Of a DNA stretch of 64,000 bases, positions 1 to 8,500 are shown in pieces. The DNA is taken from NCBI RefSeq assembly GCF_002892835.1, contig NZ_PJMB01000013.1, positions 1 to 64,000 of the forward strand. The letters run 5' to 3'. The stretch is from Arthrobacter sp. AFG7.2. Its GTDB lineage: Bacteria; Actinomycetota; Actinomycetes; Actinomycetales; Micrococcaceae. Under the pieces are notes generated by a model. That model did no database searches and was not told where the DNA came from. It was given only the letters and a program-made list of their open reading frames with translations. The position numbers were made by a program, and so were the translations under genes. How positions within the stretch are numbered: position 1 is the first letter of the stretch; each line of letters begins with the position of its first letter.

Positions 1-66
1 CGGCTGGGAAAACTCACACCCATCGAATATGAAACAATCAACCGGGCCGCGCTCAAAGCGGCCTAA
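1..66 (+). CDS. IS3-family transposase OrfB, C-terminal end (partial)
   Basis: The open frame enters from the left edge of the window and ends at TAA 64-66 after 21 residues. The peptide contains LGKLTPIEYE, which matches the usual C-terminus of IS3-family OrfB integrases (a conserved 'LG..SP.EYE' tail). Only the tail is visible, so the catalytic DDE domain lies outside the window. The downstream 30 bases look like the terminal inverted repeat of the same element. A near-copy of this tail and end lies at 21320-21385. Confidence 0.75.
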   Translation, partial: RLGKLTPIEYETINRAALKAA

Positions 67-98
67 GACCCCGAGTCAACAAAAGCCGGGGCAGTCCC
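67..98 (+). mobile_element. right end of the IS3-family element
   Basis: Just after the transposase stop is a sequence ending in AAAGCCGGGGCAGT. Its reverse complement, ACTGCCCCGGCTTT, resembles terminal inverted repeats of actinobacterial IS3 elements. The same end is seen at 21370-21385. The exact last base and any target-site duplication cannot be fixed because the left end is outside the window. Confidence 0.6.
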
Positions 99-590
99 TG
101 TGCCCGATGAAGCTGAGTAGATCTGATGGTGTTGTGATCGTGAGCTTTTCCATGATCCCGGTTTTCCCTTCACCCTTGTGTTGCTGTGGGTTTCTGCGGT
201 TGTTGGTTGTGGGCGTCGTTCTGGTAGGGGACCACTCGCTGGGCTGAGGGGCCGGAGTGCAACTTGGGGAACCGGCGACGGGGCGAAAACTTCATCCGGG
301 GGACTGCTTCCACGATGTGTGTGGAGAAGTTTTCGGTTCGGGGTCGGCGCGATAGCGCCCTGGTTGCGCAGAGGACCCGCCCAGCGATCATGGTACGTAT
401 CAGAATGACAAGCAGCGATAGACCTAATGCCAGTCCATCGACGCCAAACGATTCCGCGGCATGACTTATTAGCATCGGGCCGGTTGAGAACACTTGCAGC
501 CATGGTGGCCCGGCATGCGGAGCGGCCACAAAGTGGAATGGTGCCGGATTTTACGATCGCAAAAGTCTGTTGAAGGGCCGATCCGAATCT
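99..590. other. no supported gene; decayed intergenic DNA
   Basis: No frame in this stretch has a recognisable product or a good ribosome binding site. A minus-strand frame (170-529) contains one hydrophobic segment around 430-490 but no start signal or family likeness, so I do not call it. The stretch lies between an IS end and the first long direct repeat and is probably island debris. Confidence 0.5.
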
Positions 591-804
591 GTCAGGACAA
601 TGAAGAACCGCATCCCTCCATTGCGGGATGCGGTCGCTGGCTTGAACGCTTTGGCGGGGGCGAAATCGGGTGTGTACATTGTCCACACTTTTGGCTTCGG
701 ATTGGAGGGTACAGGCCTCGGATTGCGTGGTATTCCGCATGTTTCCGCGGGTTCCCAGTGTTTGTAAGGCCTTGAATGCAGTTCGAGTCCCACCTCGGGC
801 ACAG
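591..804. repeat. long imperfect direct repeat, copy 1 (att-like)
   Basis: This 214-base stretch aligns by eye, with scattered differences, to 13521-13735 in the same orientation. Shared landmarks in order are GTCAG.ACAA, a GAACCGCA...TGCGG stem, a GACATTGTCCAC motif, CGCGGGTTCCC / TGCGGGTTCCC, and a tRNA-like 3' end TTCGAGTCCCAC.TCGGGCAC. Direct repeats ending in a tRNA 3' end are what tyrosine-recombinase integration leaves. The two copies differ at many positions, so they are old or come from related, not identical, elements. Confidence 0.7.
781..803 (+). other. tRNA 3'-end fragment (T-arm and acceptor side)
   Basis: GTTCGAGTCCCAC followed by CTCGGGCA has the T-loop consensus (TTCGAGT), the 3' half of a T stem (CCCAC) and an acceptor 3' strand. 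The 5' half of the T stem (expected GTGGG) and the rest of the cloverleaf are absent, so this is not a functional tRNA. It is the kind of remnant left at an attachment site. Confidence 0.65.
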
Positions 805-809
805 CATAT

Positions 810-830
810 CCCCTCGTCAGAGGGGTTTTT
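810..830 (+). terminator. intrinsic terminator after the tRNA fragment
   Basis: CCCCTC (810-815), loop GTCA and GAGGGG (820-825) form a 6-bp stem followed directly by TTTTT (826-830). Its placement a few bases after a tRNA 3' end suggests it is the original terminator of the tRNA gene used as integration site. Repeat copy 2 has no equivalent. Confidence 0.75.
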
Positions 831-1218
831 GCTTTAACGTGTTGACATGGCTTGTGGTGGCGTCCCTCTGACGCTAGGTGCGCGGGCTGTGGCCTGGCTG
901 CCGCGGAGCCTATTCAGGTGTGTGGGGAGACGGGATCAGGACCTTGGCTAGTGGTCCTCCGCCTGCTGTGGTGGGGTTTGTGCCGTACCTCGTTCCAGTG
1001 CATCTGGTTGGCGTGGTTGTCGAACACCTGTTCATGGTTCAGGGTTGTGGGCACTGCATGACCTCGCACACTTTTCCTTTCGGAGCTTGGGGCGCGGCTC
1101 TTCGCAGATGATCAGGAGCGCTGCCGGGGCGTTTGGGGTGCCAAAGAGGGTGTTGACAGTGTCAACACTTACATCTGCTTTATGGCGTTGCCGGGGCTGT
1201 CGTTGATCGAGGTGTTAG
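831..1218. other. no supported gene; contains a perfect palindrome
   Basis: No frame here shows family resemblance or a plausible start. The only clear structure is the 17-base palindrome at 1151-1167, listed separately. The stretch ends where the open frame of the broken helicase-like gene begins. Confidence 0.5.
1151..1167. promoter_or_regulatory. 17-bp perfect palindrome (operator-like)
   Basis: TGTTGACAGTGTCAACA reads as TGTTGACA, a central G, then TGTCAACA. The symmetry fits a dimeric repressor site. The left arm also contains TTGACA, a -35 hexamer, so the site could overlap a promoter for the now broken gene at 1219-1953. No good -10 was identified. Confidence 0.45.
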
Positions 1219-1953
1219 CGATGGTCGAAAAGTGAGCCATTTCGCGGGCGGCGGATTCCAGCAGTCGTTGCAACATTTTATGGCTCTACCGCGGATGAAG
1301 ATGACCGCATGATTGAAGGCGGGCTTCTCTACCGGCCGAAGTGGGACCGCGCCCCCTACGACCGCAGAAACCTCGTCGTTGTCGACTGGGCAGGATCAGA
1401 CATCAAAGTGGAATCGCAAACTGAGAAAAAGCTCGACAACTCGATACAACACCGCGTAATTCGGAACTTGCTCGAGGGAACCGAAAGCTGGGATGTCGTC
1501 ATCGACGACGATGGCCCGGGCGAGATTGCTGAACGTCGTCGCTATGAGGCTGGACGACGAGGGGCTCCTCGTGCGTCTGGTGCACTGTAAATATTCAGGC
1601 GGTCCTACGCCTGGTGCACGTGTAGCCGACCTCTACGAGGTCTGCGGGCAGGCCGAGAAGTCTGTAGCCTGGCGGCGCAGCGACCTCGGACCGTTCTTCA
1701 AGCAACTCGCCCGGCGCGCCCAACTAATGCACCAGCGGACGGGCACAAGCCCATTCGAAGTCGGATATGCCGCCGGACTGCTTCTGCTTCAGGCTCAGGC
1801 CCAAGTCCTCCGCCGTAGGATGGAAATCGTTATCGTCCAACTGGGCTGAGCGCCTCGCTGCTGAGCCAACAGCAAGCTGACCTGCTCGCCTCGGTTGAAA
1901 CGTACGTCAAGACTACGATCAACGCTCCACGCACCATCTGGTGTTCAGCTTGA
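1219..1953 (+). pseudogene. C-terminal remnant of a helicase-associated (DEAD/DEAH-type) protein, frameshifted
   Basis: Reading in three successive frames gives one coherent protein. The first part (frame of 1219-1540) includes AVVATFYGS, GGLLYRPKWDRAPYDRR and WDVVIDDDGPGEIA. The second (about 1540-1840) includes VAMRLDDEGLLVRLVHCKYS, ARVADLYEVCGQAEKSV and RRMEIVIVQ. The third (to TGA 1951) has GLSASLLSQQQADLLASVET and YVKTTINAP. These phrases resemble the C-terminal region of long helicase-family proteins in actinobacterial islands, recalled from memory. No helicase motifs remain because the N-terminus is gone. At least two frameshifts (near 1530 and 1840) mean it is not functional. Confidence 0.6.
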
Positions 1954-2143
1954 CTAACATTCATGGCTGGGGGAGCATGCGACGTGAATCCCGCGCTGAA
2001 GCACCGGTTCGACGGCATCCACATCATCGGCAGCCACGACCCCGGACGGTCGCTGCTCGAAGCGGCTGTTCGCCGACGGCATGCTGGGGGCTAGCCGCGC
2101 CCGGCCAAGGCGCTACGCGGTATTCCTGCGAGGCGGATCGGCT

Positions 2144-2476
2144 TTAGCTTTGCGGGGCCTCGTCCTGGTGCTTTGGGACAAACGTCAGGCGGGCGTTCAA
2201 AGCCCCGGCCAGCTTCAGGAGCGTATCACGGGTGGGATTGCCCAAGCCGCGCTCTATTCGGCTTATGTCGGCCTGCTGTATGCCTGAAAGGACGGCAAGT
2301 TGCGGCTGTGTGAGGTGCGCGGAACTTCGAGCAGCTGTGAGGTCATGGCCAAGGGCGATTTGGTCGCTGACTTCTGCATCCAGCTGTTCCCCGAGCACGG
2401 CGGCAATTTCATGAGCCTCGGGGCTCCATTTCACGCGGGCCTTCTTTGCGACATCACTGTAACTGCGGCTCGGCAT
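2144..2476 (-). CDS. Xre-family antitoxin (HigA-like)
   Basis: This 110-residue protein has a helix-turn-helix at about residues 45-95, with the recognition part LTQPQLAVLSGIQQADISRI at 55-74 typical of Xre/Cro antitoxins. It probably neutralises the toxin encoded just upstream and represses the operon. I chose ATG 2476 because AAGGAGA lies just in front; the ATG 15 bases further upstream (2491) has no such site. It is third in a minus-strand operon after the winged-helix gene and the toxin gene. Putting the antitoxin after the toxin fits HigBA-type modules, and a separate promoter precedes it (2506-2535). Confidence 0.8.
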   Translation of the reverse strand: MPSRSYSDVAKKARVKWSPEAHEIAAVLGEQLDAEVSDQIALGHDLTAARSSAHLTQPQLAVLSGIQQADISRIERGLGNPTRDTLLKLAGALNARLTFVPKHQDEAPQS

Positions 2477-2502
2477 GGTGTCTCCTTGCATTGACTTCAG
2501 AT

Positions 2503-2535
2503 ACCAGTATGTGCGTTACCACATACTGGTGTCAA
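2503..2535 (-). promoter_or_regulatory. antitoxin promoter overlapped by an inverted repeat
   Basis: On the minus strand, TTGACA (2530-2535) and CATACT (2506-2511) are 18 bases apart, a fair sigma-70-type promoter. An inverted repeat with 11-base arms, ACCAGTATGTG (2503-2513) and CACATACTGGT (2520-2530), covers the spacer and the -10. It lies between the toxin stop and the antitoxin start, so the likely reading is an antitoxin-only promoter autorepressed by the Xre protein. Confidence 0.65.
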
Positions 2536-2542
2536 AGGAGGC

Positions 2543-2989
2543 TCACTTCTCCTTCTTCCAGGCCTTCAGGTGCTTTCGTGCCTTCTTTATCTCGCTCTGT
2601 TGCCGTTTGTCCGAGGGATCCTTGCCCTTATCGTAGCCCTGGAACAGCAGGACGATCCGTTGCCCGTGGAAGGTGCAGAAGATCCTGAGGAGGATTGTTT
2701 TGTCACCTCCGGGCACGGAAATATGGTCATCTTCGCTTGCACCCCGGTTGAGGATTGCGTTCAGGGAGGCTCGTATGCGGAGTTCGTAGAGTCCTTCACC
2801 GAGGGCTTTCCCCCACTCGGTTTCACAGATGTCCATGCCTAGGGGTTCCAGCACATGCTCGATGGTCGCGTCCACAATGGCCTGGTCATACTCGTGCAGT
2901 TTCAGGTACCACTTTTCAAATGGGCTGCGGCCATAATTGTCCACCCACGACTCTACGATCCAGGGCTGCGGGTGTTCACCGTCGGTCAC
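2543..2989 (-). CDS. RelE/HigB-like toxin (phage Gp49-type)
   Basis: This 148-residue basic protein has the RelE/HigB fold pattern: GEGLYELRI (residues 64-72), a second strand LLRIFCTFHGQRIVLLFQGY (100-119), then a lysine-rich C-terminal helix from K121 onward. Family members are ribosome-dependent or free mRNA endonucleases, so cleavage of mRNA is inferred. The GTG start (2989) overlaps the stop of the upstream gene by four bases (GTGA), implying coupled translation. An acidic insertion GASEDDH at 83-89 makes it longer than compact RelE proteins. Confidence 0.75.
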   Translation of the reverse strand: MTDGEHPQPWIVESWVDNYGRSPFEKWYLKLHEYDQAIVDATIEHVLEPLGMDICETEWGKALGEGLYELRIRASLNAILNRGASEDDHISVPGGDKTILLRIFCTFHGQRIVLLFQGYDKGKDPSDKRQQSEIKKARKHLKAWKKEK

Positions 2990-3834
2990 TGCGGGTCCTT
3001 GGTGGTTGAGGTGGCGTTGATGCCCTGGGCGGCATTTTGTGCGAGGAGCCGCAGTGCCTCGCGGTGGTCACTGCTGTAGGGGTAGCTGAGTGCCCGGTGC
3101 CACTGTTCGCTGCGTCCGAGCGGGTGGCGGGCCGATGGCACCAGCTGCGGCTTCTCCAGAAGGAGGTGTGCTTTCCTGAGCTGCTGGTACCCGCGTTCTG
3201 CTGTGCGTTCACTGATGCCGTACCACTCCTGGGCGCGTTCGTTGGCCATGATGAAGGTCCGCCGCTTGGCGTTGGGGTCCTGGGTTTCCTTCAGCAGGAT
3301 GAGGAACATGGCCTTGCCCGGCATTCCCAGTGAGTCGATGGCGCCGGTGGTCCAGAAATCGAAAGGGATAGTAAAGAAGCCCCGCCCTTCCCTGTCGGTT
3401 TCAGCGACATCTGACCACGGCTTACCGTCACCATTCTCGCGTTTGAGGAAAATTTCCGGTGTGACTCGGGTGCCTGAGAGTTCCAGGAGGTCCATGGATT
3501 CCAGGACCTTCAACGCTGCCCCGGCAGAGCGTGGAGTGCAGTTCAGGAGGCGGGCCCAGACGGCCAAGGGCAGGGGGTCGGCCAAGATTGGCTGAAGTGC
3601 ATGAATGGACAGCAGGGCGTCGAGTGCGCGTTCCTTGTGTCCGTTTACGAGCTTTGCCAGTACCGTGTCTCCACGGGGCACTGATTCCTGTTGGACGAAG
3701 TCCTTGCGAATACGCACGAAACCGCGCCGTGCGGCATGAAGGAGCTCGGTACGTGTTCCGGCTGGCGTGATCGCCGGCAGGTCTTTGATTCCGGTGAAGA
3801 TCTCGGCGTCACGGTTGTCCGGGTCGGTGGTCAT
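2986..3834 (-). CDS. winged-helix protein, first gene of the toxin-antitoxin operon
   Basis: This 282-residue soluble protein has two stretches that look like winged helices: one around residues 85-130 (LAVWARLLNCTPRSAGAALK, then VLESMDLLELSG) and one around 190-235 (ANERAQEWYGISERTAERGY, then QQLRKAHLL). It belongs to no family I can name with certainty. Position and overlap with the toxin start (GTGA) suggest a regulator or an accessory part of the toxin-antitoxin unit; a plasmid-replication-type wHTH protein is another possibility. The start is ATG 3834. A palindrome 25 bases upstream may be its operator. Confidence 0.6.
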   Translation of the reverse strand: MTTDPDNRDAEIFTGIKDLPAITPAGTRTELLHAARRGFVRIRKDFVQQESVPRGDTVLAKLVNGHKERALDALLSIHALQPILADPLPLAVWARLLNCTPRSAGAALKVLESMDLLELSGTRVTPEIFLKRENGDGKPWSDVAETDREGRGFFTIPFDFWTTGAIDSLGMPGKAMFLILLKETQDPNAKRRTFIMANERAQEWYGISERTAERGYQQLRKAHLLLEKPQLVPSARHPLGRSEQWHRALSYPYSSDHREALRLLAQNAAQGINATSTTKDPQ

Positions 3835-3858
3835 GGTGACAACCTACAGGGCTGGTGT

Positions 3859-3873
3859 CAATGTTGCACATTG
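3859..3873. promoter_or_regulatory. palindrome upstream of the toxin-antitoxin operon
   Basis: CAATGT-TGC-ACATTG is symmetric with a 3-base centre and lies 24 bases in front of the ATG of the winged-helix gene. Its position is right for an autoregulatory operator. On the minus strand a TTGACA partly overlaps it, but no well-spaced -10 follows. Confidence 0.45.
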
Positions 3874-4284
3874 CGTGCGATGCGGTGATCAACGTAGATA
3901 GGTGCCAGTGTGTGAGTTACGTGACGATACACGTGACGAGCGTATGCGATCCCCTTGCGAGAACCGATTGAGGGGGCGCAGGGGGCGGCCGGTCACAGTG
4001 GGCGTCGTCGACAGGGGCCTCCTATCGACCAATGTGGGGATTTTTTGGTGGATGTTCGGTGAAAATCGCCGGTGGGCAAGGAATCCGACCGGATCTGCAC
4101 GCAGACCGGGTCGACGACGGCCGCGCGATCCACGAGAACCATTAACCATTTCTCCGGGACAGCGCCGTGCATTCGCGACATAACACTCTGCTGAGGTTCG
4201 TTGAACCTGAACCCGCTGGTCGTCCTGAAAATTGACAGGAATCGCCTCGTCTACTCGATTGAGGAGGCGCCATCCAGCCAATTT
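3874..4284. other. gap between the Wadjet operon and the toxin-antitoxin operon
   Basis: About 410 bases without a supported gene. Frames that stay open here have arginine- and proline-rich, low-complexity products without start signals. A short direct repeat ACGTGAC (around 3919-3937) and GC-rich DNA are visible. I see no clear terminator for the Wadjet operon, which ends at 4285. Confidence 0.4.
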
Positions 4285-5598
4285 CTACCAGCCAGCAGAC
4301 GCATCGTTCGTCAGGTCAGCTAGCAGCGCCGTCAATCGCTCCTCCTCGAAAACTCCGTTCTCGGAGGGGAGCCAAGGAGATACGAGTGCTGGTCCAAACC
4401 GCCGCCCAATTATTGCTGACACCTCCGCAGCGATTTGCTCGCCGGCAACGTCCCTGTCGGTACTGAGAAGGATCCGGGCGCCCCCGGCCGCGATGGCGGA
4501 CAACACCGACCACGCAGCAGATGATGGGCGTCCGTACAGGCACACGAGGGGCGGGCAGGAGACTCCGAGCCGAGTGGCTGCCGCCTCGATCACCGACGGG
4601 TTCTCGCAGACCCGCACGACCACTTGGCCAGACCCCAGACCGTTGGGCTGGCGGCCTGCGCGCTCGGCACTGGTCACGGTCCAGTTTTCCGGGGTACGGC
4701 ATCCCGCGAGGGTCATTCTTGCGGTCAGCCAAACCGGCTCGCCCATCACTGCCGTGACCTTCTTGAGTGCAGGATTCGCGCTCTCGAGCGGCACGTTGAG
4801 CACCAAGACCGTAGATGACACCTGGTCACACGAGATACCGGCGCGCGCCCACGTCGCACGCCACGACTGAGCCCGGAGAACCGCTGCGGCTGAATCGACG
4901 GCAGCCGCCATCGGGTTATCAACCGCCTCGATTGCCACTGCTCGGGCGACATCGCCGCGCGCCGGTCCGTGATCGAGGTACGCGAACGTTGCTGCGAGTA
5001 GACGGGCGACCGCGCGGCCTGCGGGTTGGTCCCGGTCGAGCGCATGTGGGTTGAGCAGCTCCTGTCCAGCGAACTCCGCCAGTCCGACATTACCCAGCTG
5101 GCCTCCCGTGCTCCCTGGCTGGGTCGGCAGTGAGGACCAGGCCGCGACGACGACGCTGGCGACCGCGTGCGGCTCCGCACCGAGCCAACGGCGAGCAATG
5201 GCCAGTTCCGCAACCGGCCGAGGGACGCCGACGTCGGAGAGCAGATCGGTGAACTCGGAACGCAGCTGCTGCTTAACCTCGGCGGTCCGCCGGCGCTCGG
5301 CCGGCTTATCCCGCAGGGGTCCACCGACCGCGGTCAGCAACGTGTCCAGGTCGGCGCCCGCCTTGGCGAGCCCGTCCCGAAGGACTCGTAGCGTGACCGG
5401 CTTGCCTGAGAGCTCCCATGCGACACCGAGAATCCGGCCTATATCGTCACGGTGCTCCTCACCGATCGTGACTTGTGTCCGGTCTCCCGTTTTGCCGCCC
5501 TCCACCTTCTGGCGCACCTCGGCTAAGAGCGCCGCTGACCCAGGACGTCGAGCCCAACGCAGCAAAGCATCCGGCACCGTTCCGGCGCTCACTCCCAT
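4285..5598 (-). CDS. jetD: Wadjet type II JetD (DUF2399, Toprim-like nuclease subunit)
   Basis: This 437-residue protein matches the TIGR02679/DUF2399 pattern. The C-terminal domain has VRVCENPSVIEAA (residues 328-340), GRPSSAAW (356-363) and STDRDVAGEQIA (379-390). E332 and the D381-x-D383 pair fit the metal-binding acidic residues of a Toprim fold. In Wadjet systems JetD cleaves circular plasmid DNA after loop extrusion by JetABC. The start is ATG 5598, because the ten bases ATGGGAGTGA overlap the end of jetC and the N-terminus GVSAGTVPDALLRW is family-like; the longer frame to 5754 reads through jetC. The acidic triad is intact, so the subunit is probably active. Confidence 0.85.
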   Translation of the reverse strand: MGVSAGTVPDALLRWARRPGSAALLAEVRQKVEGGKTGDRTQVTIGEEHRDDIGRILGVAWELSGKPVTLRVLRDGLAKAGADLDTLLTAVGGPLRDKPAERRRTAEVKQQLRSEFTDLLSDVGVPRPVAELAIARRWLGAEPHAVASVVVAAWSSLPTQPGSTGGQLGNVGLAEFAGQELLNPHALDRDQPAGRAVARLLAATFAYLDHGPARGDVARAVAIEAVDNPMAAAVDSAAAVLRAQSWRATWARAGISCDQVSSTVLVLNVPLESANPALKKVTAVMGEPVWLTARMTLAGCRTPENWTVTSAERAGRQPNGLGSGQVVVRVCENPSVIEAAATRLGVSCPPLVCLYGRPSSAAWSVLSAIAAGGARILLSTDRDVAGEQIAAEVSAIIGRRFGPALVSPWLPSENGVFEEERLTALLADLTNDASAGW

Positions 5599-8500
5599 AG
5601 CCCAATACCCCGACGCGGGTCGACTATATCTTCCCGGAGATCCTCGTCGCCGTGGGACTCGCGCCCGCTGGTCCCGCCAGCTGGACTGTCGGTGGTTGGC
5701 CAAGTGTGCGCGGGCATTGGGATGCGCTCCTGGGTCCCACCGGCGAACAGCCACAGGCCCAGGTCTACACCGGGAAGGGGCGCCGGTGCCCGGTTGACCA
5801 TCCAGACGGCAGCGCAGGGCACTTGCCGGGACGCGACCAGGGTCTTCGGTCCGGCGAGGATGAAGTCGAAGTCGAACTCGACCAGCATGCCAAGCAGGCT
5901 GGAGACGTTGCCTGGGTCGAGACCGTCGAACGCCTCGTCAAGCCAGAGCGGCCGTGGAGAAGTCTGCGAGGTCTGGTACAGGGTCGCGAGCGTGGCCAGC
6001 AGCGGCTGCACCATTGTCATCACCTTGCCGCCGCCGGAATCCTGCCCGTGCCGGGCGGTGGTGAGCTCAGTCCACTTCTGTGACGCCCCCTCCTTTGCAC
6101 TCGCCAAAACCCGCCACTCTGTTACAACAGCGAACCAGTTGCGGTAGTCAAGCTTGTCGACCAGCAGATCCTTCCAGTCCTGCCCGGTCGCGTGCCCTTC
6201 GTCCTGTGCGGCGCGGATCTGCCCGGTGAGGAAGGCCTGAACCTGCTCTTGAACCGCGGGGGAGTCGATGCCATCGGTTATAAGGCGCTGGAGGACGTGG
6301 TAACCGCCGACGTGCTCTGGGACCGCCTTGCGCTGCAGTCGGACGACGGTGCGGGTCGTGCCGGTCGGGTGCTTGGAGAGTACGACGTTGACGTCGTTGA
6401 TCAGCTTTTCGGTCTCCTTCACCTTCACGCGGAGGTGGTCGACAAACGTTGAGGACAGCAGCTCCTGCATCACCTCGTGCATCTGCGCGTCGTGGAGCTC
6501 GCCGAGTTCCGCGGCCTTTGCTTCCAGCGCCCGGACAGCGACGGCCGGCTCAAGCGACGTGCCGGAGGAGTCGACCATGACCCGGACCTTCGGCAGCCCG
6601 GTGTCCTCGTCATGCTCAATGACAGCTGTGCGGCCACCTGTCCGGTTCAGGGTGTTGTTCAGGGCCACGAGGTCCTGTCCGGAAAGCCGGTCGCGGAGTC
6701 GGTTGAGGATCTGGTCGCGTTCCGTGATGCCGGCGGGACCGGCGGTCGCGTCGGGCCAGCCGCGCGGCGGACGTCGGTCAGCGCGCAGAGCGCGGGCTTG
6801 GCTCACTGCCGATGTCAGCGTCCGGGCCGCGTCGCCTGCGTCGATGCCTCGGGCGGTGGCGAAACCGGCGTTAATCGGCACCCACCAAGCGGCGAGCTTC
6901 TCGGCGCGGGAGTCCTCCGCCTCGCGTCGCTTGCCCTCGACGGCTTCGAGGGCGCCAACGGCCTTGACGACCTCTCCACTTAGGTTCCGAATCCGGACAT
7001 TGAGCTCCTTCTGTTCTTCCTCGAGCCCCTTGATTCGGGCACCGAGCCGTTCGGCTTTGGCAAGCAGTTCTTGGTCTGTCGACCCCAGCGCGTCCTCAGC
7101 CGCCTGTAATGCGACCTCCAGGTTCTCCCGTCGTGACGTGGCGTCAAGCGCGAGGCGTTCGGCTTCGTCGGCGGCGGCACCGAGCCGGTAGGCGAGCGCC
7201 TGCTTTCCGTCGACGTTGCGCTGCTCGCGCGCCAGCTCCAAGACGCGGGCACCGAGCCGGTCAGCCTCGAGGCGCGCTTCGTGGAGTGCGGCCTCGGTCT
7301 CCGAAAGCCGGGTCACGACCAGGTTGTGGTCGGCGGCGTACCCGACCAGGTTGGCCTGCGCCTGGTCCTTCGCGGCCTCGGTGGTCTCGGCCGTCTGGCT
7401 CCGGCCGTGCCGGTCGCGCTGCGCCGCATCGAGCTCGATGCCTGCGGAAGCAAGCGCCCTTGCGGCGTCGACGAGCGCGATGTCGTCGGGTGCCGCCTGC
7501 GCGAGCGAGTGCATCCGCTCAGCCAATGCCCGGTGCCGTTCGAAGTTCCGGGTGTGCTCGGCGGCGGTCTCGCGCTCGTGGCGTGCCTGTTCGCGTAGCG
7601 CGGCGACCCGGCGAGCGAGAGCTGCTTCCCGGGCGGACGCACCGAGCAGGCTGGCTCCGTCTGCGGACGGGACTGCGCGTCCGGTCGTGGTTGGCGTCAT
7701 CCAGGAGCCATCGCTGGCCACGTGGATGCCCGCCCCCCGTGCTCCGCCACTTGCTCCGCCACGAGCTCCGTCGCTTGAGTCGACGGCCGCAATGGTGCCG
7801 TCGTGCCAGATGACCCCGTCGAGCACCCGTCCTGCGGTCTCGGCGAGCGCGGCGAGCGGCTGCCCCTCGTGGACCTTGTCGGCGACTGCGAGGACCGCCC
7901 GAAGCCGGTTCCCGTCGGTGTGATCGGACAGGGTGGCGAGGGTGAGGACTTGGTCGTGCCCGTCGCGGTCAGCGACCCACACTCCGTCGGGAGTCACCCA
8001 GACGTCGAGGAGGCCAGCGCCGGCGAGTGCTGCCTCCAGGCCTGCGAGCTGTGCGTCGCCTAGGTGGGGGAGCGGGTCGAGCAGCTCCCACAGCGGTGCG
8101 CCGGCCGGTCCCGAGCTGGGACGGGTGCGTCGCAGCCAAAGGTGTGGGTTAGCCGGAACCGGGACCGGTTCGGCCTCGACCCGCGCCGCCTCACCGTCCA
8201 GTGCGTCTGCGCGGTCGGAGGCTGCGGCGGCGGCGTTGCGGGAGGTGACGACGGCGGCCGCAACCGGCTCGACCGCTGGGGTCAGCCACTCGTCGCGGAT
8301 CAGGCGCGCGAGTGTCTGCGCTGGCATGGGCTGCTGGCACGCCGAGAGCACCACGGTCAGCCACCGTTCACGGACCAGTACCGCCGGTGCGGTCGGCTGC
8401 TCGTGCTGGCCCACGGTTGCGGCCCAAGCTTCGAGCTCGTCGGAGAGCGCTTGGGCGGCGAACTCGTAGCTGCCCTCGGCAGACTCATGCGCAATCCGGC

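Noticed and set aside
170..529. Minus-strand frame with one hydrophobic segment in the first 600 bases
   Set aside because: No ribosome site or homology; probably debris. Kept out of the gene list.
691..805. Complete tRNA gene
   Set aside because: Only the T-loop, the 3' half of the T stem and the acceptor 3' strand are present; the 5' T-stem strand does not pair, and the D and anticodon arms are missing in both repeat copies.
3889..4281. Minus-strand frame of 130 codons between jetD and the toxin-antitoxin operon
   Set aside because: Arginine-rich product without ribosome site, continuing no known gene; considered random.
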